Below are positions 35,263-43,825 of a stretch of DNA of 64,000 bases, one piece after another (within the stretch, counting starts at the first letter, position 1; each line of letters begins with the position of its first letter). The DNA comes from Halobacillus sp. Nhm2S1. Lineage in GTDB: Bacteria > Bacillota > Bacilli > Bacillales > Halobacillaceae. A program made the translations under genes and the position numbers. The DNA lies in the NCBI RefSeq assembly GCF_019599545.1, contig NZ_JAIEZV010000004.1, positions 434,001 through 498,000 on the forward strand. Reading direction: 5' to 3'. Under the pieces are notes generated by a model. The model did not search any database, was not told the origin of the DNA, and saw nothing but the letters and a program-made list of their open reading frames with translations.

Positions 35263-35634
35263 CTAGCTTAAGTATTTAACCAATAGCCAACCTAATGAAA
35301 TAAAAATACCCAGCGATACGATTAAAATGATAATTCCAATGATGAGCTCCTGTTTGCCCTTCCATAAGTATTGATGATAACTCCATTCTCCTGAGGCAAA
35401 ACGCAATCCATTAAGATTTGGTTCAATTGAATAAACCTTCCCACTTTCGTCACATAAGAGAATTTCTTTAATGAAAGAGTACGAAGTTAAGCATCTTCCT
35501 TCATCGCTCTTATTTAGATTGACAGACTTCCCGTCATCTAAAACTACCCTGGTTAGTTCATAGATAGAATTGTCCTGGATTTCTTTAAGAAAACTTCTAG
35601 CCTGGTGTTCTATTGCATTGTGGTCTACACACAC
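35263..35634 (-). CDS. Unknown protein with C-terminal membrane anchor
   Basis: Protein of about 123 residues: a soluble acidic domain (CVDHNAIEHQARSFL ... EPNLNGLRF) followed by one transmembrane helix (ELIIGIIILIVSLGIFISLG) at the very end. No family recognised. Start taken as the GTG at 35634 because AGAGGGG lies eight bases upstream; a GTG at 35643 abuts it. The stop lies in sequence (CACCTAGCTTAAG) resembling the 3' module found in the 47-64 kb array. Confidence 0.6.
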   Translation of the reverse strand: MCVDHNAIEHQARSFLKEIQDNSIYELTRVVLDDGKSVNLNKSDEGRCLTSYSFIKEILLCDESGKVYSIEPNLNGLRFASGEWSYHQYLWKGKQELIIGIIILIVSLGIFISLGWLLVKYLS

Positions 35635-35800
35635 CTTTACCACCCCTCTTTATTTTATTTCTAAGCTACATAAAGGTGACCATTTAACAATCTAATCCAG
35701 CAACTAGAACTTTCCTCGTGGAGGAGGGGGGAAGAGGCGTAATCCTCCTCCCCTTTCAATAAAATAAAATAAGTCCTAACGATCAAGAGGAGAGATAGGT

Positions 35801-37318
35801 ATGCTGAAGAAGTTTGTGGACCCCCTTCCCATCTTGAAGACGATCCGCCCGACGAGTCATATTCAGAATGTCCCCTTCTATGAGGTGACGATGCAGGAAA
35901 CCTTTCAGAAACTTCACCGAGACCTCCCTCCGACGAAGGTCTGGGGCTATAATGGGCAGTACCCTGGTCCGACTTTTCACGTTCAGAGACATCAGCCGAT
36001 CCACGTGTTATGGAAAAATGCACTCCCTGAACGTCATTTTCTTCCCATTGACACGACCGTTCACGGAGCAAAGAAAAACAACCCCGAAGTACGGACTGTC
36101 GTGCACCTCCATGGAGGGGTGACGCCGGATACAAGTGATGGATATCCAGAAGCATGGTTCACCCGCAATTTTCGAAAAGTAGGACCCCATTTCACTCATA
36201 GGCTTTACACGTATCCTAATCACCAGCCCGCGACCAACTTGTGGTACCACGACCATGCCATGGGCATCACACGCCTTAATATTTACGCCGGCCTTGCCGG
36301 GATGTACATCATTCATGACAGGGAAGAAACCCGCTTAAATCTTCCATGTGGCCCCTTCGACATCCCGCTGATCATTCAGGACCGCTCGTTTCATGAAGAT
36401 GGACGTCTCTTCTATCCGTCGGTACAAGACAAAACCGCAGCCGCTCCCCGCCCTTCTGTCGTACCAGAATTTCTCGGAGATACAATCCTGGTGAATGGCA
36501 AAGTATGGCCATATGTAAACCTAGAACCAAGGAGATATCGTTTCCGCATTCTGAACGGTTCAAACTCTCGCTTCTATCGTTTGACCCTTTCCAACGGAGC
36601 ACCTTTTATACAGATTGGCACTGATCAAGGGTTACTTGAGTCACCGATCCGCGTCCCTTCACTTATATTAGCGCCTGCGGAAAGAGCGGATGTGATCGTC
36701 GATTTTTCTACTTGTTTTGGAGAATCAATCGTCTTGCAAAACGAGTACGAAAGGAAAGGAGAAAAACCGAACCCCGAAACGACGGGAAGTGTCATGCAAT
36801 TCCGTGTGGTCAATTCTCTTACCTGTCGAGATGAAAGTTCCATACCCGTTCATCTGGCACCTGTACCCAAACTCACACAATATCAGCAAAAGAGGACCTT
36901 ACGCCTCAATATGCGAAAAGATTCCTACGGGCGCAACATCCACTTGTTAGACGATCGCCTTTGGTCAGAACCCGTTTCAGCAATACCGAAGCTTGGTCAA
37001 ACAGAAATATGGACGCTGATTAACGAGACTCAGGAGATCCACCCCATCCACCTTCATTTAGTCCGCTTCCAAATTCTCGATCGCCAACCTTTCGACCGTG
37101 ATGTCTTTGAAGAGGAAGGACGCATCGTTTCTACTGGACCACGTGTCCCTCCAGCTTTGAATGAAAGAGGATGGAAGGATACCGTCCGGGCAAACCCTGG
37201 TGAAGTTACACGGATCATCATTCCATTCGGTCCTTACCCTGGGTTATTCGTGTGGCACTGCCATATTTTAGAGCATGAAGACTATGAGATGATGCGACCT
37301 TACATGGTAACTAGATGA
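35801..37318 (+). CDS. cotA: CotA-type spore coat laccase (multicopper oxidase)
   Basis: Protein of 505 residues, no signal peptide, as for the outer spore coat laccase CotA. Copper motifs in order: HLHGG (His102, His104), WYHDHAMG (His150, His152), HPIHLHL, and WHCHILEHEDYEMM with type 1 ligands Cys487, His492 and Met497. It oxidises phenolics and bilirubin with O2 and gives spore pigment in Bacillus. The spacing of the last motif is exactly that of CotA. AGAGGAG precedes the ATG. It shares a bidirectional terminator with the convergent MFS gene. Confidence 0.92.
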   Translation: MLKKFVDPLPILKTIRPTSHIQNVPFYEVTMQETFQKLHRDLPPTKVWGYNGQYPGPTFHVQRHQPIHVLWKNALPERHFLPIDTTVHGAKKNNPEVRTVVHLHGGVTPDTSDGYPEAWFTRNFRKVGPHFTHRLYTYPNHQPATNLWYHDHAMGITRLNIYAGLAGMYIIHDREETRLNLPCGPFDIPLIIQDRSFHEDGRLFYPSVQDKTAAAPRPSVVPEFLGDTILVNGKVWPYVNLEPRRYRFRILNGSNSRFYRLTLSNGAPFIQIGTDQGLLESPIRVPSLILAPAERADVIVDFSTCFGESIVLQNEYERKGEKPNPETTGSVMQFRVVNSLTCRDESSIPVHLAPVPKLTQYQQKRTLRLNMRKDSYGRNIHLLDDRLWSEPVSAIPKLGQTEIWTLINETQEIHPIHLHLVRFQILDRQPFDRDVFEEEGRIVSTGPRVPPALNERGWKDTVRANPGEVTRIIIPFGPYPGLFVWHCHILEHEDYEMMRPYMVTR

Positions 37319-37345
37319 ACAGAAAAAGAGGCAGACAACAATAAT

Positions 37346-37383
37346 AAAAAAGTTCTGTTCACAATCGTGACCAGAACTTTTTT
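37346..37383. terminator. Bidirectional terminator
   Basis: AAAAAAGTTCTG and CAGAACTTTTTT around a 14-nt loop between convergent cotA and the MFS gene. Confidence 0.8.
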
Positions 37384-37410
37384 CGTGATTCCGACTCATT
37401 CCTCTTTTTA

Positions 37411-38559
37411 TTAAAATTCATTCCTTAACACCGGTAAAGTAAACAATTTCAACAAGCCGATAATACCTAACAACAGAAAGATCAAACTGTAAGTGGCATA
37501 AGCCAAAATCCAACCAAACACCGCCGGCCCGAGAATGGCCCCGATATTCAGTACGATGATACAAATACTGAACCCTTGGGCTGGGAACTTCGGAAAGACT
37601 TTTGCACTCCAAATGGGCAGATATGCCGCATATAACATGAAGGAAATCCCAAACGTCAATCCTGAGAAGCACACAAGCAGCCATCCTTGAGATAAGAACA
37701 GGACGGACATGCTGAGGGAATAAAGAACAATCGTCATTGTAAAACTCCACCTCATCCCCCACCTACTGATGAGTTCCCCCCCTAGCAATCCAGCCAGACC
37801 TCCTACACCTGTGATCAAGAAGAAAATTGCATTGGAGTTGGCGATTGAAAAGTTATCCTGCACAAAGTCCGCCGAATACGTCCAATAAGTAGACTCTGTG
37901 AATCCAAACAAAAACGACGCAGCATAGAACGGCTTCGTATATTTCGTAAACAATGGTTGAAGATCCGTGATTCTGATTCGCTTCACACTTGAATTCTCTT
38001 TCTTAAATGGTACCTCTTTATACGCCCACCAATAAATGAGGTACCCCATAACAGCTCCACCACCCCAGACCAGCCTCCAATTTCCGTCCAGGAACAAATA
38101 AATGGTAGAGATTATGATTAAACCTACCGTCGAGCCCGTACTGATAACGGCAAGCGTCCGTTTTTGAATGTTCTCAGGCAGGTGCTCGTGAACACTTTGG
38201 GAGAAAGAAGACCATGTAAGACCAGGGCTGAACCCTGCAAGCAAACAAGCGGCTGCAAAAATAATCCAGCTACCCGTAAGCGATGCAATTAACAAGCCCG
38301 TCGAAGCGGTCATGATCCCTGCCATAATGACATGCCTTGACCCGAACCTTGATACAAAAAGGACAACCGTCAACGCCCCCACTAAAAAGGTGACAAACGT
38401 TAGACTCGAAATCACCCCTAACATGGAAGTAGAAAGATCAAATTCATTTTTAAATTCACTGAACAATAACCCGTACCCGTACCGAAACCACCCAAATATG
38501 ATCATTAAAGCAAGCAAACCAATCATGGATATAGGTGGTATCCCCTCTCTTTTTGTCAT
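37411..38559 (-). CDS. MFS transporter (YbfB/CynX-like)
   Basis: Major facilitator of 382 residues with about 12 transmembrane segments. LLAGFSPGLTWSSFSQSV after helix 4 and RWGMRWSFT in the second half are of the type seen in YbfB-like transporters. Substrate unknown; the group includes anion and aromatic-acid permeases. Start ATG 38559 with GGGGTG five bases upstream. Single gene sharing a terminator with cotA. Confidence 0.82.
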   Translation of the reverse strand: MTKREGIPPISMIGLLALMIIFGWFRYGYGLLFSEFKNEFDLSTSMLGVISSLTFVTFLVGALTVVLFVSRFGSRHVIMAGIMTASTGLLIASLTGSWIIFAAACLLAGFSPGLTWSSFSQSVHEHLPENIQKRTLAVISTGSTVGLIIISTIYLFLDGNWRLVWGGGAVMGYLIYWWAYKEVPFKKENSSVKRIRITDLQPLFTKYTKPFYAASFLFGFTESTYWTYSADFVQDNFSIANSNAIFFLITGVGGLAGLLGGELISRWGMRWSFTMTIVLYSLSMSVLFLSQGWLLVCFSGLTFGISFMLYAAYLPIWSAKVFPKFPAQGFSICIIVLNIGAILGPAVFGWILAYATYSLIFLLLGIIGLLKLFTLPVLRNEF

Positions 38560-38712
38560 ACATTCACCCCATCATCTCTTAGTTGTTTTTGTGCAATAAC
38601 TTTTCCCACTCTTGGTCACGGTTAAAACGTAAAATTTGAAACTGATTAGTGTTATTCATAATCAAGAAGTAAACGTGGTATAGCAGAATCCTTTGAGATT
38701 TGATAGATGAAA

Positions 38713-38751
38713 TAAAAAAAGTTGGACGCTCTTTTTTGAGAGTCCAACTTT
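38713..38751 (-). terminator. Terminator of the endonuclease gene
   Basis: Minus strand AAGTTGGAC...GTCCAACTT with an inner CTC/GAG pair, then TTTTTTT. Confidence 0.8.
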
Positions 38752-38851
38752 CCTTTCAATTATAAACTTCATTTTAGGAATAGTTTATGCGAAAGTACCT
38801 CCCCCATTCCATCCTTGCGTTGCACCATATACAAAACGATCATCCTACATG

Positions 38852-39760
38852 TTAATGACTGCATAACCGAGCCGTCTCAACCGGATAATCAATAAACGGG
38901 TTCCGATTCCCCTGAAGCTCAAAAATCGCCTGATTCCGGTGAAGTTCATAGATTTCAGGCGGTTCATTCCTATGCCATTCAAGCATAAGATCCACATCTA
39001 TTTTTTCTCTATGATTCGTTTCCAGACATTCCGGATATCTCAACAAAAAATAAAGCATCGCACGAGCCACCGTGCCTTTTGCGTATTCCGGTTCAAATAA
39101 TTCGTCCTCTGCTTTTCCGCATTGATCTTCAATTCGAAGAACTCCCGCTTCTTGTTCAGCTGGATAATCATGAAAATCATGATAAGGATAATTACTTCTG
39201 ATTGAATTACATAGAGGCTCGCACGTAAATAAATGGTGCAAGTCCCCCCGCATAGGCTCCTGTGCGTCATACCAAGATTGAGGAACGGCATGTTCACAAT
39301 TGTATTTAAAGGCGTTAACAGCCTCCGCCATCACCTTCAGCAAATTCTCGTCCTCTTTGTTTGCTCTTAACTTTTGTTCACGTTTTTGGGAAGCAGCATA
39401 ATCTTCCTGAATGACATCCTCAGGCTCTTTTACCTCACCGGAATAGATGCTCTGCAGCTTGCCATCCGGTCGCAGGTCTACCCAAGGGTAAACGTATGAG
39501 CTCGGGTCGTAGCGTAAGAAGTTTCTATGTGTTGACTGGATTAATTTCATAACCTTTTCTATTGCCATGCTGTTGGCAGAATCCGAAAAATCAACAGACG
39601 AATAATAATCTTGCTTCGTTTGATTGTTTTTACTTTCATCAAAGTACACCTGTTGATTCTTATCAATCGCTGCTTTATTTTTCTTCGCTTCTTTGATGAT
39701 TTCATCTATTCGTTCCGGGTCCGTAGATACGGAAATTGCCTTGCTGATCATTTTATCCAT
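38852..39760 (-). CDS. Endonuclease I family nuclease without signal peptide
   Basis: Protein of 302 residues. The beta-beta-alpha-metal nuclease core is visible: NCEHAVPQSW (His157), RGDLHHLF, then NSIRSNYPY; further KGTVARAMLYFLLRYPE and FELQGNRNPFIDYP match endonuclease I and the Bacillus secreted RNase Bsn. The 150-residue N-terminal part is charged and helical, and no signal peptide is present, unlike most family members. The enzyme would cut DNA or RNA non-specifically; a cytoplasmic location is puzzling. Start ATG 39760 with AGGAGG nine bases upstream. Confidence 0.85.
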   Translation of the reverse strand: MDKMISKAISVSTDPERIDEIIKEAKKNKAAIDKNQQVYFDESKNNQTKQDYYSSVDFSDSANSMAIEKVMKLIQSTHRNFLRYDPSSYVYPWVDLRPDGKLQSIYSGEVKEPEDVIQEDYAASQKREQKLRANKEDENLLKVMAEAVNAFKYNCEHAVPQSWYDAQEPMRGDLHHLFTCEPLCNSIRSNYPYHDFHDYPAEQEAGVLRIEDQCGKAEDELFEPEYAKGTVARAMLYFLLRYPECLETNHREKIDVDLMLEWHRNEPPEIYELHRNQAIFELQGNRNPFIDYPVETARLCSH

Positions 39761-40196
39761 CAGTTGATTCCTCCTAATAATCTATGTGAACTGTAAAGCT
39801 TTCTCTACTCTATGCATTCCACTCATTCGTTTCATTACCCTTTTATAGAAGTTAATAAATTTGAATAAGGTTCAGAAAAGTTCACGGGCTATTTGAATTT
39901 TAGATACATAATTAAGAGAGGGTATTATAATGATAAATTGAAAATGCCTGCTCCCAATTCGCTCAAATAAGATACTGTTGAGGAGTAAAGAATTACAAAA
40001 AAAAGATGGCAAGCAAATGCTCGCCATCTTTTTATAGGATAGGGGATAATGTAATTACCTCATTCCATCCATACACTTATTGATAAAAATAGCTTAAAAT
40101 AGAAACTAAATTCCTTCATATATCAACCATTTCAACTAAACTAAGATACTTTTTAATTAATAACATTGATCTATATAAGTATGTTCCAATCAAATA
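39761..40196. other. Gene-free stretch
   Basis: AT-rich region between the nucleoside hydrolase stop and the endonuclease start. It contains one terminator (39998-40035) and a TATTATAATG string without a usable -35. No reading frame with a ribosome binding site longer than a few codons was found. Confidence 0.5.
39998..40035. terminator. Terminator downstream of the nucleoside hydrolase
   Basis: AAAGATGGCAAGC and GCTCGCCATCTTT with T-runs on both strands; one mismatch. Same loop sequence as the terminator at 32789. Confidence 0.7.
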
Positions 40197-41135
40197 TCAA
40201 CCTTGTCTTGATAACTCTGTCACGTATTCAAAGAACTCATCACGGTACACTTCATACACAAGATTCACCTTACGGCCGTTCTCAGACAACTCCGTTCTTC
40301 CCTGGCTCACCCCAGAGTCGTGGACGATGCTCTTCACTGTTTTTTTCTTCACGAGCCCTTCATTGCCGACCGTCGCCGTCGTCAACACGTCCCACAAAAA
40401 ATAAGTCGAGTTCGTCTGGTTATGAACAAGCGGCGGAACCATCGCATAGCACTGACCGAGAAAGTCAATGCCCAGATCTTCGCGCTGTGATGCCCATTTT
40501 TGACGAACGTCGAGCGTCAACGGAACCATGTTCGTGCTCTCAAGAGCGACCAAGTCGATGACGATCGAGCTGTCCCAGACACGCTTCGCCGCTTCAGGAT
40601 CCCAGAAAGCATTCCATTCCGCTGTTCCGTCATGCTCTGGTTCTTCAACGTTTCCAACCTCAAGGAACGTACCTCCCATCCAGACCAATTTCTCGATCTT
40701 ACCTTCAATATCCGGCGCTTCAGCCAGTGCGCGGGCAAGATCCGTAAGCGGTCCGATGAACACGAGCGTCGTCGGGTCCTCTGTTTTACGGAGTGTCTGA
40801 ATCAAATGCTCATGAGCTGGAATCGAGGCAAGCGGTGCATCGATGTTCCCTTTTTCATTCAACAGCGGAAGGGCGTCCACATAGAACGCATGCATGCGCC
40901 AGTCCTTCGGAAACGCGTTCACCCCGCGCGAGTTCGATGCCGCGACTTCGACCGACTTCCCATGGCCGAAACGGTCGATGATCTTACGGCTCGCATAAGC
41001 AGCAGGCTCCAAATAGCAATCGGCAGGAATGACGCCCACCCCTGTCAGTTCCACATCATCCATCTGTAATAAAAGGAAAAGCGACACAAGATCGTCGACT
41101 CCTCCATCATGGTTCAAATATACATTTTTCATCAT
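40197..41135 (-). CDS. Nucleoside hydrolase (IUNH family)
   Basis: Inosine-uridine-type nucleoside N-ribohydrolase of 312 residues. N-terminal LNHDGGVDD supplies the calcium-binding Asp10, Asp14 and Asp15; VFIGPLTDLARAL and WMGG are further signatures; the C-terminal LWDVLTTA carries the last Asp. It splits nucleosides to base and ribose. The transcript begins with a purine riboswitch and terminator, so synthesis should fall when guanine or hypoxanthine is plentiful. Start at ATG 41135 (a second ATG follows) behind AGAGGTGGAG; the longer frame to 41282 runs through the riboswitch and is not real. Confidence 0.9.
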   Translation of the reverse strand: MMKNVYLNHDGGVDDLVSLFLLLQMDDVELTGVGVIPADCYLEPAAYASRKIIDRFGHGKSVEVAASNSRGVNAFPKDWRMHAFYVDALPLLNEKGNIDAPLASIPAHEHLIQTLRKTEDPTTLVFIGPLTDLARALAEAPDIEGKIEKLVWMGGTFLEVGNVEEPEHDGTAEWNAFWDPEAAKRVWDSSIVIDLVALESTNMVPLTLDVRQKWASQREDLGIDFLGQCYAMVPPLVHNQTNSTYFLWDVLTTATVGNEGLVKKKTVKSIVHDSGVSQGRTELSENGRKVNLVYEVYRDEFFEYVTELSRQG

Positions 41136-41162
41136 CCATCTCCACCTCTCGTTGTATGCACG

Positions 41163-41209
41163 AAAAAAAAAAGACCTCTTTCCCGAAAATAAAAAAAGGA
41201 AAGAGGTCT
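41163..41209 (-). terminator. Expression-platform terminator of the purine riboswitch
   Basis: Minus strand GACCTCTTTCC, 14-nt loop, GGAAAGAGGTC, then ten T. It lies between aptamer and ribosome binding site. Its 5' arm (CTTTCCTT) can pair with AAGGAGAG at the 3' end of aptamer helix P1, giving an antiterminator when no ligand is bound. Confidence 0.85.
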
Positions 41210-41225
41210 CGCCGCGCGATTCTCT

Positions 41226-41294
41226 CCTTATAGTCCAGCTTATCTCGGCAGCTGGGTAGAAACGTGTGGGCCATCTTTCCACATATATATAAGG
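41226..41294 (-). ncRNA. Purine riboswitch aptamer, guanine type
   Basis: 69-nt element on the minus strand. P1: CCUUAUA/UAUAAGG; P2: UGUGG/CCACA with loop AAAGAUGG; core J2/3 GUUUCUACC, a hallmark of the class; P3: CAGCU/AGCUG with loop GCCGAGAUA; then GACUAUAAGG. The loops contain GG and CC for the usual kissing contact. The specificity base between P3 and P1 is C (GAC), which indicates guanine or hypoxanthine rather than adenine. It is followed by the terminator at 41163-41209 and controls the nucleoside hydrolase gene. Confidence 0.85.
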
Positions 41295-41390
41295 AATGCT
41301 GATTTAATTGCTTTCATTTTAGCATAGGGGGTAAATGGGGGCAATGCTCCATACGCAAGCGATGAATAGTAAGAAAATCCAACTGTTCAC

Positions 41391-41437
41391 AAAAAAAGAT
41401 GCTTCTCAATAGTTAAGTACACTATTGAGAAGCATCT
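41391..41437 (-). terminator. Orphan terminator-like perfect palindrome
   Basis: AGATGCTTCTCAATAGT and its exact complement, 17-bp arms with a 6-nt loop, followed on the minus strand by TTTTTTT. The ThrE unit already has its own terminator, so its cognate gene is not evident. The stretch 41438-41676 shows nothing else. Confidence 0.6.
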
Positions 41438-41676
41438 ACTATTACTCAAAAAGTTGGCATTTTGTTAGCAAAATCATTCAAAACCCTTATCCATCATGGG
41501 CTTGAGCGGTTATTACATCATGCCGCCCATTCACTCAGCTATTTAATAGGACAATAATAAGACCTACAAAACCTAATTATACTATGGTTTCCAGCGCAAA
41601 GTTAATTTATAAAATACAATAACTTTAAATACTTTATGAACTGTATCCAGTCATAATCCAGTGGATTATAATGACA

Positions 41677-41716
41677 AAAAAAGCGCAAGTGAGGCTCACC
41701 CGTTACCTCAATTGCA
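41677..41716 (-). terminator. Terminator overlapping the end of the ThrE_2 gene
   Basis: Minus strand TGCAA-TGAGG and CCTCA-TTGCG around a loop, then TTTTTTT. The stop codon of the upstream gene lies within the hairpin. Confidence 0.7.
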
Positions 41717-42149
41717 CTTTTGTTTGTCTTATCTTTTTTATAATCTGGTTAAGCACTTCCGAGAACACGAGCCCAAATGCAATAGCACCAGATATCATAA
41801 AAGCTTTCGCTGCAATGGAAATAGCGACGCTGTAGTCATTTTGCACAAAGTTTCGCATGGCGTCATACGCGAGACTTCCTGGTACGAGAGGAATAATCCC
41901 TGGTACGCTAAATATAATCATAGGCGTTTTGTATATCCTTGCCAGCATCTGGCTGACCATGGCAATAACAAAGGAGGCGATGAGTGTAGCTGGGACACTG
42001 TCTACTTCTCTCCATACTAAGGATATGTAAATGACCCAACCAATCATGCCGACGAGACCACATTTGATGATTGTATTTCTTGGCGCCTGATAGATGATTC
42101 CAAAGGCAGCTGATGCAAAAAAGCTTGCTATGGCATATTCAATCAACAT
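41703..42149 (-). CDS. Threonine/serine exporter small subunit (ThrE_2, YjjB type)
   Basis: Membrane protein of 148 residues with about four to five transmembrane segments; VPGIIPLVPGSLAYDAM is the family motif. It corresponds to the C-terminal half of Corynebacterium ThrE and works with the larger subunit encoded 18 bp upstream. It would export threonine, serine or related small acids. Start at ATG 42149, seven bases after TGAGG; an ATG at 42155 lies too close to that site. Confidence 0.85.
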   Translation of the reverse strand: MLIEYAIASFFASAAFGIIYQAPRNTIIKCGLVGMIGWVIYISLVWREVDSVPATLIASFVIAMVSQMLARIYKTPMIIFSVPGIIPLVPGSLAYDAMRNFVQNDYSVAISIAAKAFMISGAIAFGLVFSEVLNQIIKKIRQTKVQLR

Positions 42150-42167
42150 AGTCATTCCTCACGATCT

Positions 42168-42911
42168 CTAAAATAGTGCAAACATAACAGCAATACCCGC
42201 ACCAATTGCAAAAGCCGTTAAAAAGGCCTCCGCCCCCTTGGCGAGTCCTGAGATAAGATGACCTGCCATCAAATCCCTTACAGCGTTGGTGATGAGCAGG
42301 CCAGGGACCAACGGCATGATAGAACCAACAACTACCTTATCAACTTCCTTCCCAATACCTAATGAAAAAAGGGAAAAGGCTGTAAAACCAATCAACAACG
42401 AAGCAATGAATTCAGCAACAAATTTAATTTCAAATAATCGAATAAAGTTAATTAATGCAATAAATCCTAGCCCTCCTGCTATGCAGGCTGGCAGGAAATC
42501 GTACCAACTCCCCTGAAACATGAGACTAAAGAAACCACTCGCTAACGTGGCAGCGATGATTTGCATGAGCATGGAATAATCTGTAGGACTGGTTTCAATT
42601 TTTCTAAGCTCTTTATACGCTACGTGAGTAGACATGTCTCCATTTGTAATGTTTCTAGAGACATTATTCGCGAGTTTTACTTTTTCGAGATTTGTCTCTC
42701 GTGCTGAAACTCTTACTAATTTTGCAGGGGCACCAGGGCTAATCGTAAACACAATCCCAGTAGGTGTTACATAACTTTGTGCTTCATCCCGTCCAAAAGA
42801 TTGGGCAATCCGCGTCATCGTATCTTCTACACGATAGGTTTCCGCTCCATTTTGTTGCATGATCTTCCCCATTAATAAACATAACTCAATTAAGTCCTCT
42901 GTACGCTCCAC
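42168..42911 (-). CDS. Threonine/serine exporter large subunit (DUF1212, YjjP type)
   Basis: Protein of 247 residues. The soluble N-terminal part has LMQQNGAETYRVEDT-like sequence (GKIMQQNGAETYRVEDT) and PTGIVFT; five hydrophobic segments follow, with PLVPGLLITNAVRDLMAGHL. Matches the DUF1212 half of ThrE-type exporters. GTG start at 42911 with GAGGTG five bases upstream. Forms a two-gene operon with the small subunit. Confidence 0.88.
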   Translation of the reverse strand: MERTEDLIELCLLMGKIMQQNGAETYRVEDTMTRIAQSFGRDEAQSYVTPTGIVFTISPGAPAKLVRVSARETNLEKVKLANNVSRNITNGDMSTHVAYKELRKIETSPTDYSMLMQIIAATLASGFFSLMFQGSWYDFLPACIAGGLGFIALINFIRLFEIKFVAEFIASLLIGFTAFSLFSLGIGKEVDKVVVGSIMPLVPGLLITNAVRDLMAGHLISGLAKGAEAFLTAFAIGAGIAVMFALF

Positions 42912-42961
42912 TCGGTCACCTCAATTCGTATTACAGTATGTGTAGTGTATCTATTCATATA

Positions 42962-43075
42962 CTAAAAGCTTAAAACCCTTTTAAGAATTTCCACTTTCTT
43001 TTGCACGACTGACCTGATCTTAGCTCCATATTTGTTCTTAAAGGATTCCCAATGTTGATGTTCATCAAAGAAAAT
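42962..43075 (-). pseudogene. N-terminal remnant of an IS91-type transposase
   Basis: Open frame of about 37 codons reading IFFDEHQHWESFKNKYG and then RSVVQKKVEILK. The pattern (FD..HW..F..K.G..IR.VV.KEVEKF) is the start of the zinc-binding N-terminal domain of IS91/IS801-like transposases. A stop lies directly before and after, and the Cys-rich zinc motif that should follow is missing. The identification is by recognised pattern and is moderate. Confidence 0.45.
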
Positions 43076-43238
43076 TCATCGTAATATGTACAATACCACA
43101 TCATCAAGGGCTGTAGTATTGTCAAAAGTCATACATTCTTTACTTTGAACAAAAACTAATAAAAGAACTATCAGGAAAAGAGGTGTGCATTAGTCCCTTT
43201 CCACACCTTGATTTCTTGAATGTAAAAACCATTCGGCT

Positions 43239-43466
43239 ATGGGGACTTTAGATATTAATAATATTGGTATTTTTTCTGTTGGCGTTGGGAACAGTGACAG
43301 GTCCCATCGTTCACTCGATTTACGATGGCCAGATGACCGATATAAAGTAGAGGGAAATAAAAAACAAATCCTATTAGAAAAAGTTATTTGGATTGTAACG
43401 AAGTTAAATACAGATCCTATGAAAAGGATTTGTTACTTAGATAGCATTATCTCCACGAAATATTAG
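43239..43466 (+). CDS. Doubtful hypothetical reading frame
   Basis: 75 codons beginning MGTLDINNIGIFSVGVGNSD. No ribosome binding site precedes the ATG, no family is recognised, and a competing frame in the same DNA encodes a hydrophobic stretch. It may be chance or a relic. Confidence 0.2.
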   Translation: MGTLDINNIGIFSVGVGNSDRSHRSLDLRWPDDRYKVEGNKKQILLEKVIWIVTKLNTDPMKRICYLDSIISTKY

Positions 43467-43528
43467 CTCTCATATGGGCCTTTATGCCTCTGAAATCTAT
43501 ACCAAGCAATTGAGGAACTACATTTTCC

Positions 43529-43825
43529 TTAATAACACCTTCCGGTTGCGTCATATCTTTCACCTTTAGCATTCTTAACCTGAATATTTTTGTCTGTTAT
43601 GGTTTCCTTTATCAAAGGTTTTTCGAGTTCTATTGTCCATTGTTTGTCATGGGACACTCCAAATTCCAGACATCTCTCTTCCTGTGTGATTTGTTCTTCT
43701 TCAAAATCATCATAAGCCTTTGCATGAACACTCACTACTTCTTCTGAATTGCTCGATTGCCATAATACAACACCCACCCCAAATGTCACTAACGCTAACA
43801 CTAAAGCTCCAACGGCAATTCCCAT
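43529..43825 (-). CDS. Membrane-anchored fragment with SbsA-type Ig-like domain
   Basis: 98 residues: an N-terminal transmembrane helix (GIAVGALVLALVTFGVGVVLW), a short acidic linker, then KQWTIELEKPLIKETITDKN and VKNAKGE, the opening strands of a bacterial S-layer (SbsA) Ig-like domain. The domain stops after about 40 residues, half its usual size, so the gene is probably truncated. GGTGAG precedes the ATG. No partner genes. Confidence 0.5.
   Translation of the reverse strand: MGIAVGALVLALVTFGVGVVLWQSSNSEEVVSVHAKAYDDFEEEQITQEERCLEFGVSHDKQWTIELEKPLIKETITDKNIQVKNAKGERYDATGRCY

Larger units (their letters stand above)
42912..43528. other. Decayed region with transposase remnant
   Basis: Contains the IS91-type fragment at 42962-43075 and a doubtful plus-strand reading frame at 43239-43466. 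In another frame of the same DNA (43256-43346) a hydrophobic stretch ending HSIYDGQMTDIK occurs without a start, which may be the tail of a lost membrane protein. Confidence 0.45.

Noticed and set aside
35661-36155. 164-codon minus-strand frame opposite cotA
   Set aside because: Antisense to an unmistakable laccase gene, no family pattern, no ribosome binding site.
41135-41282. Longer nucleoside hydrolase start at 41282
   Set aside because: The extra 49 codons are the riboswitch and its terminator; the strong ribosome binding site lies before 41135.
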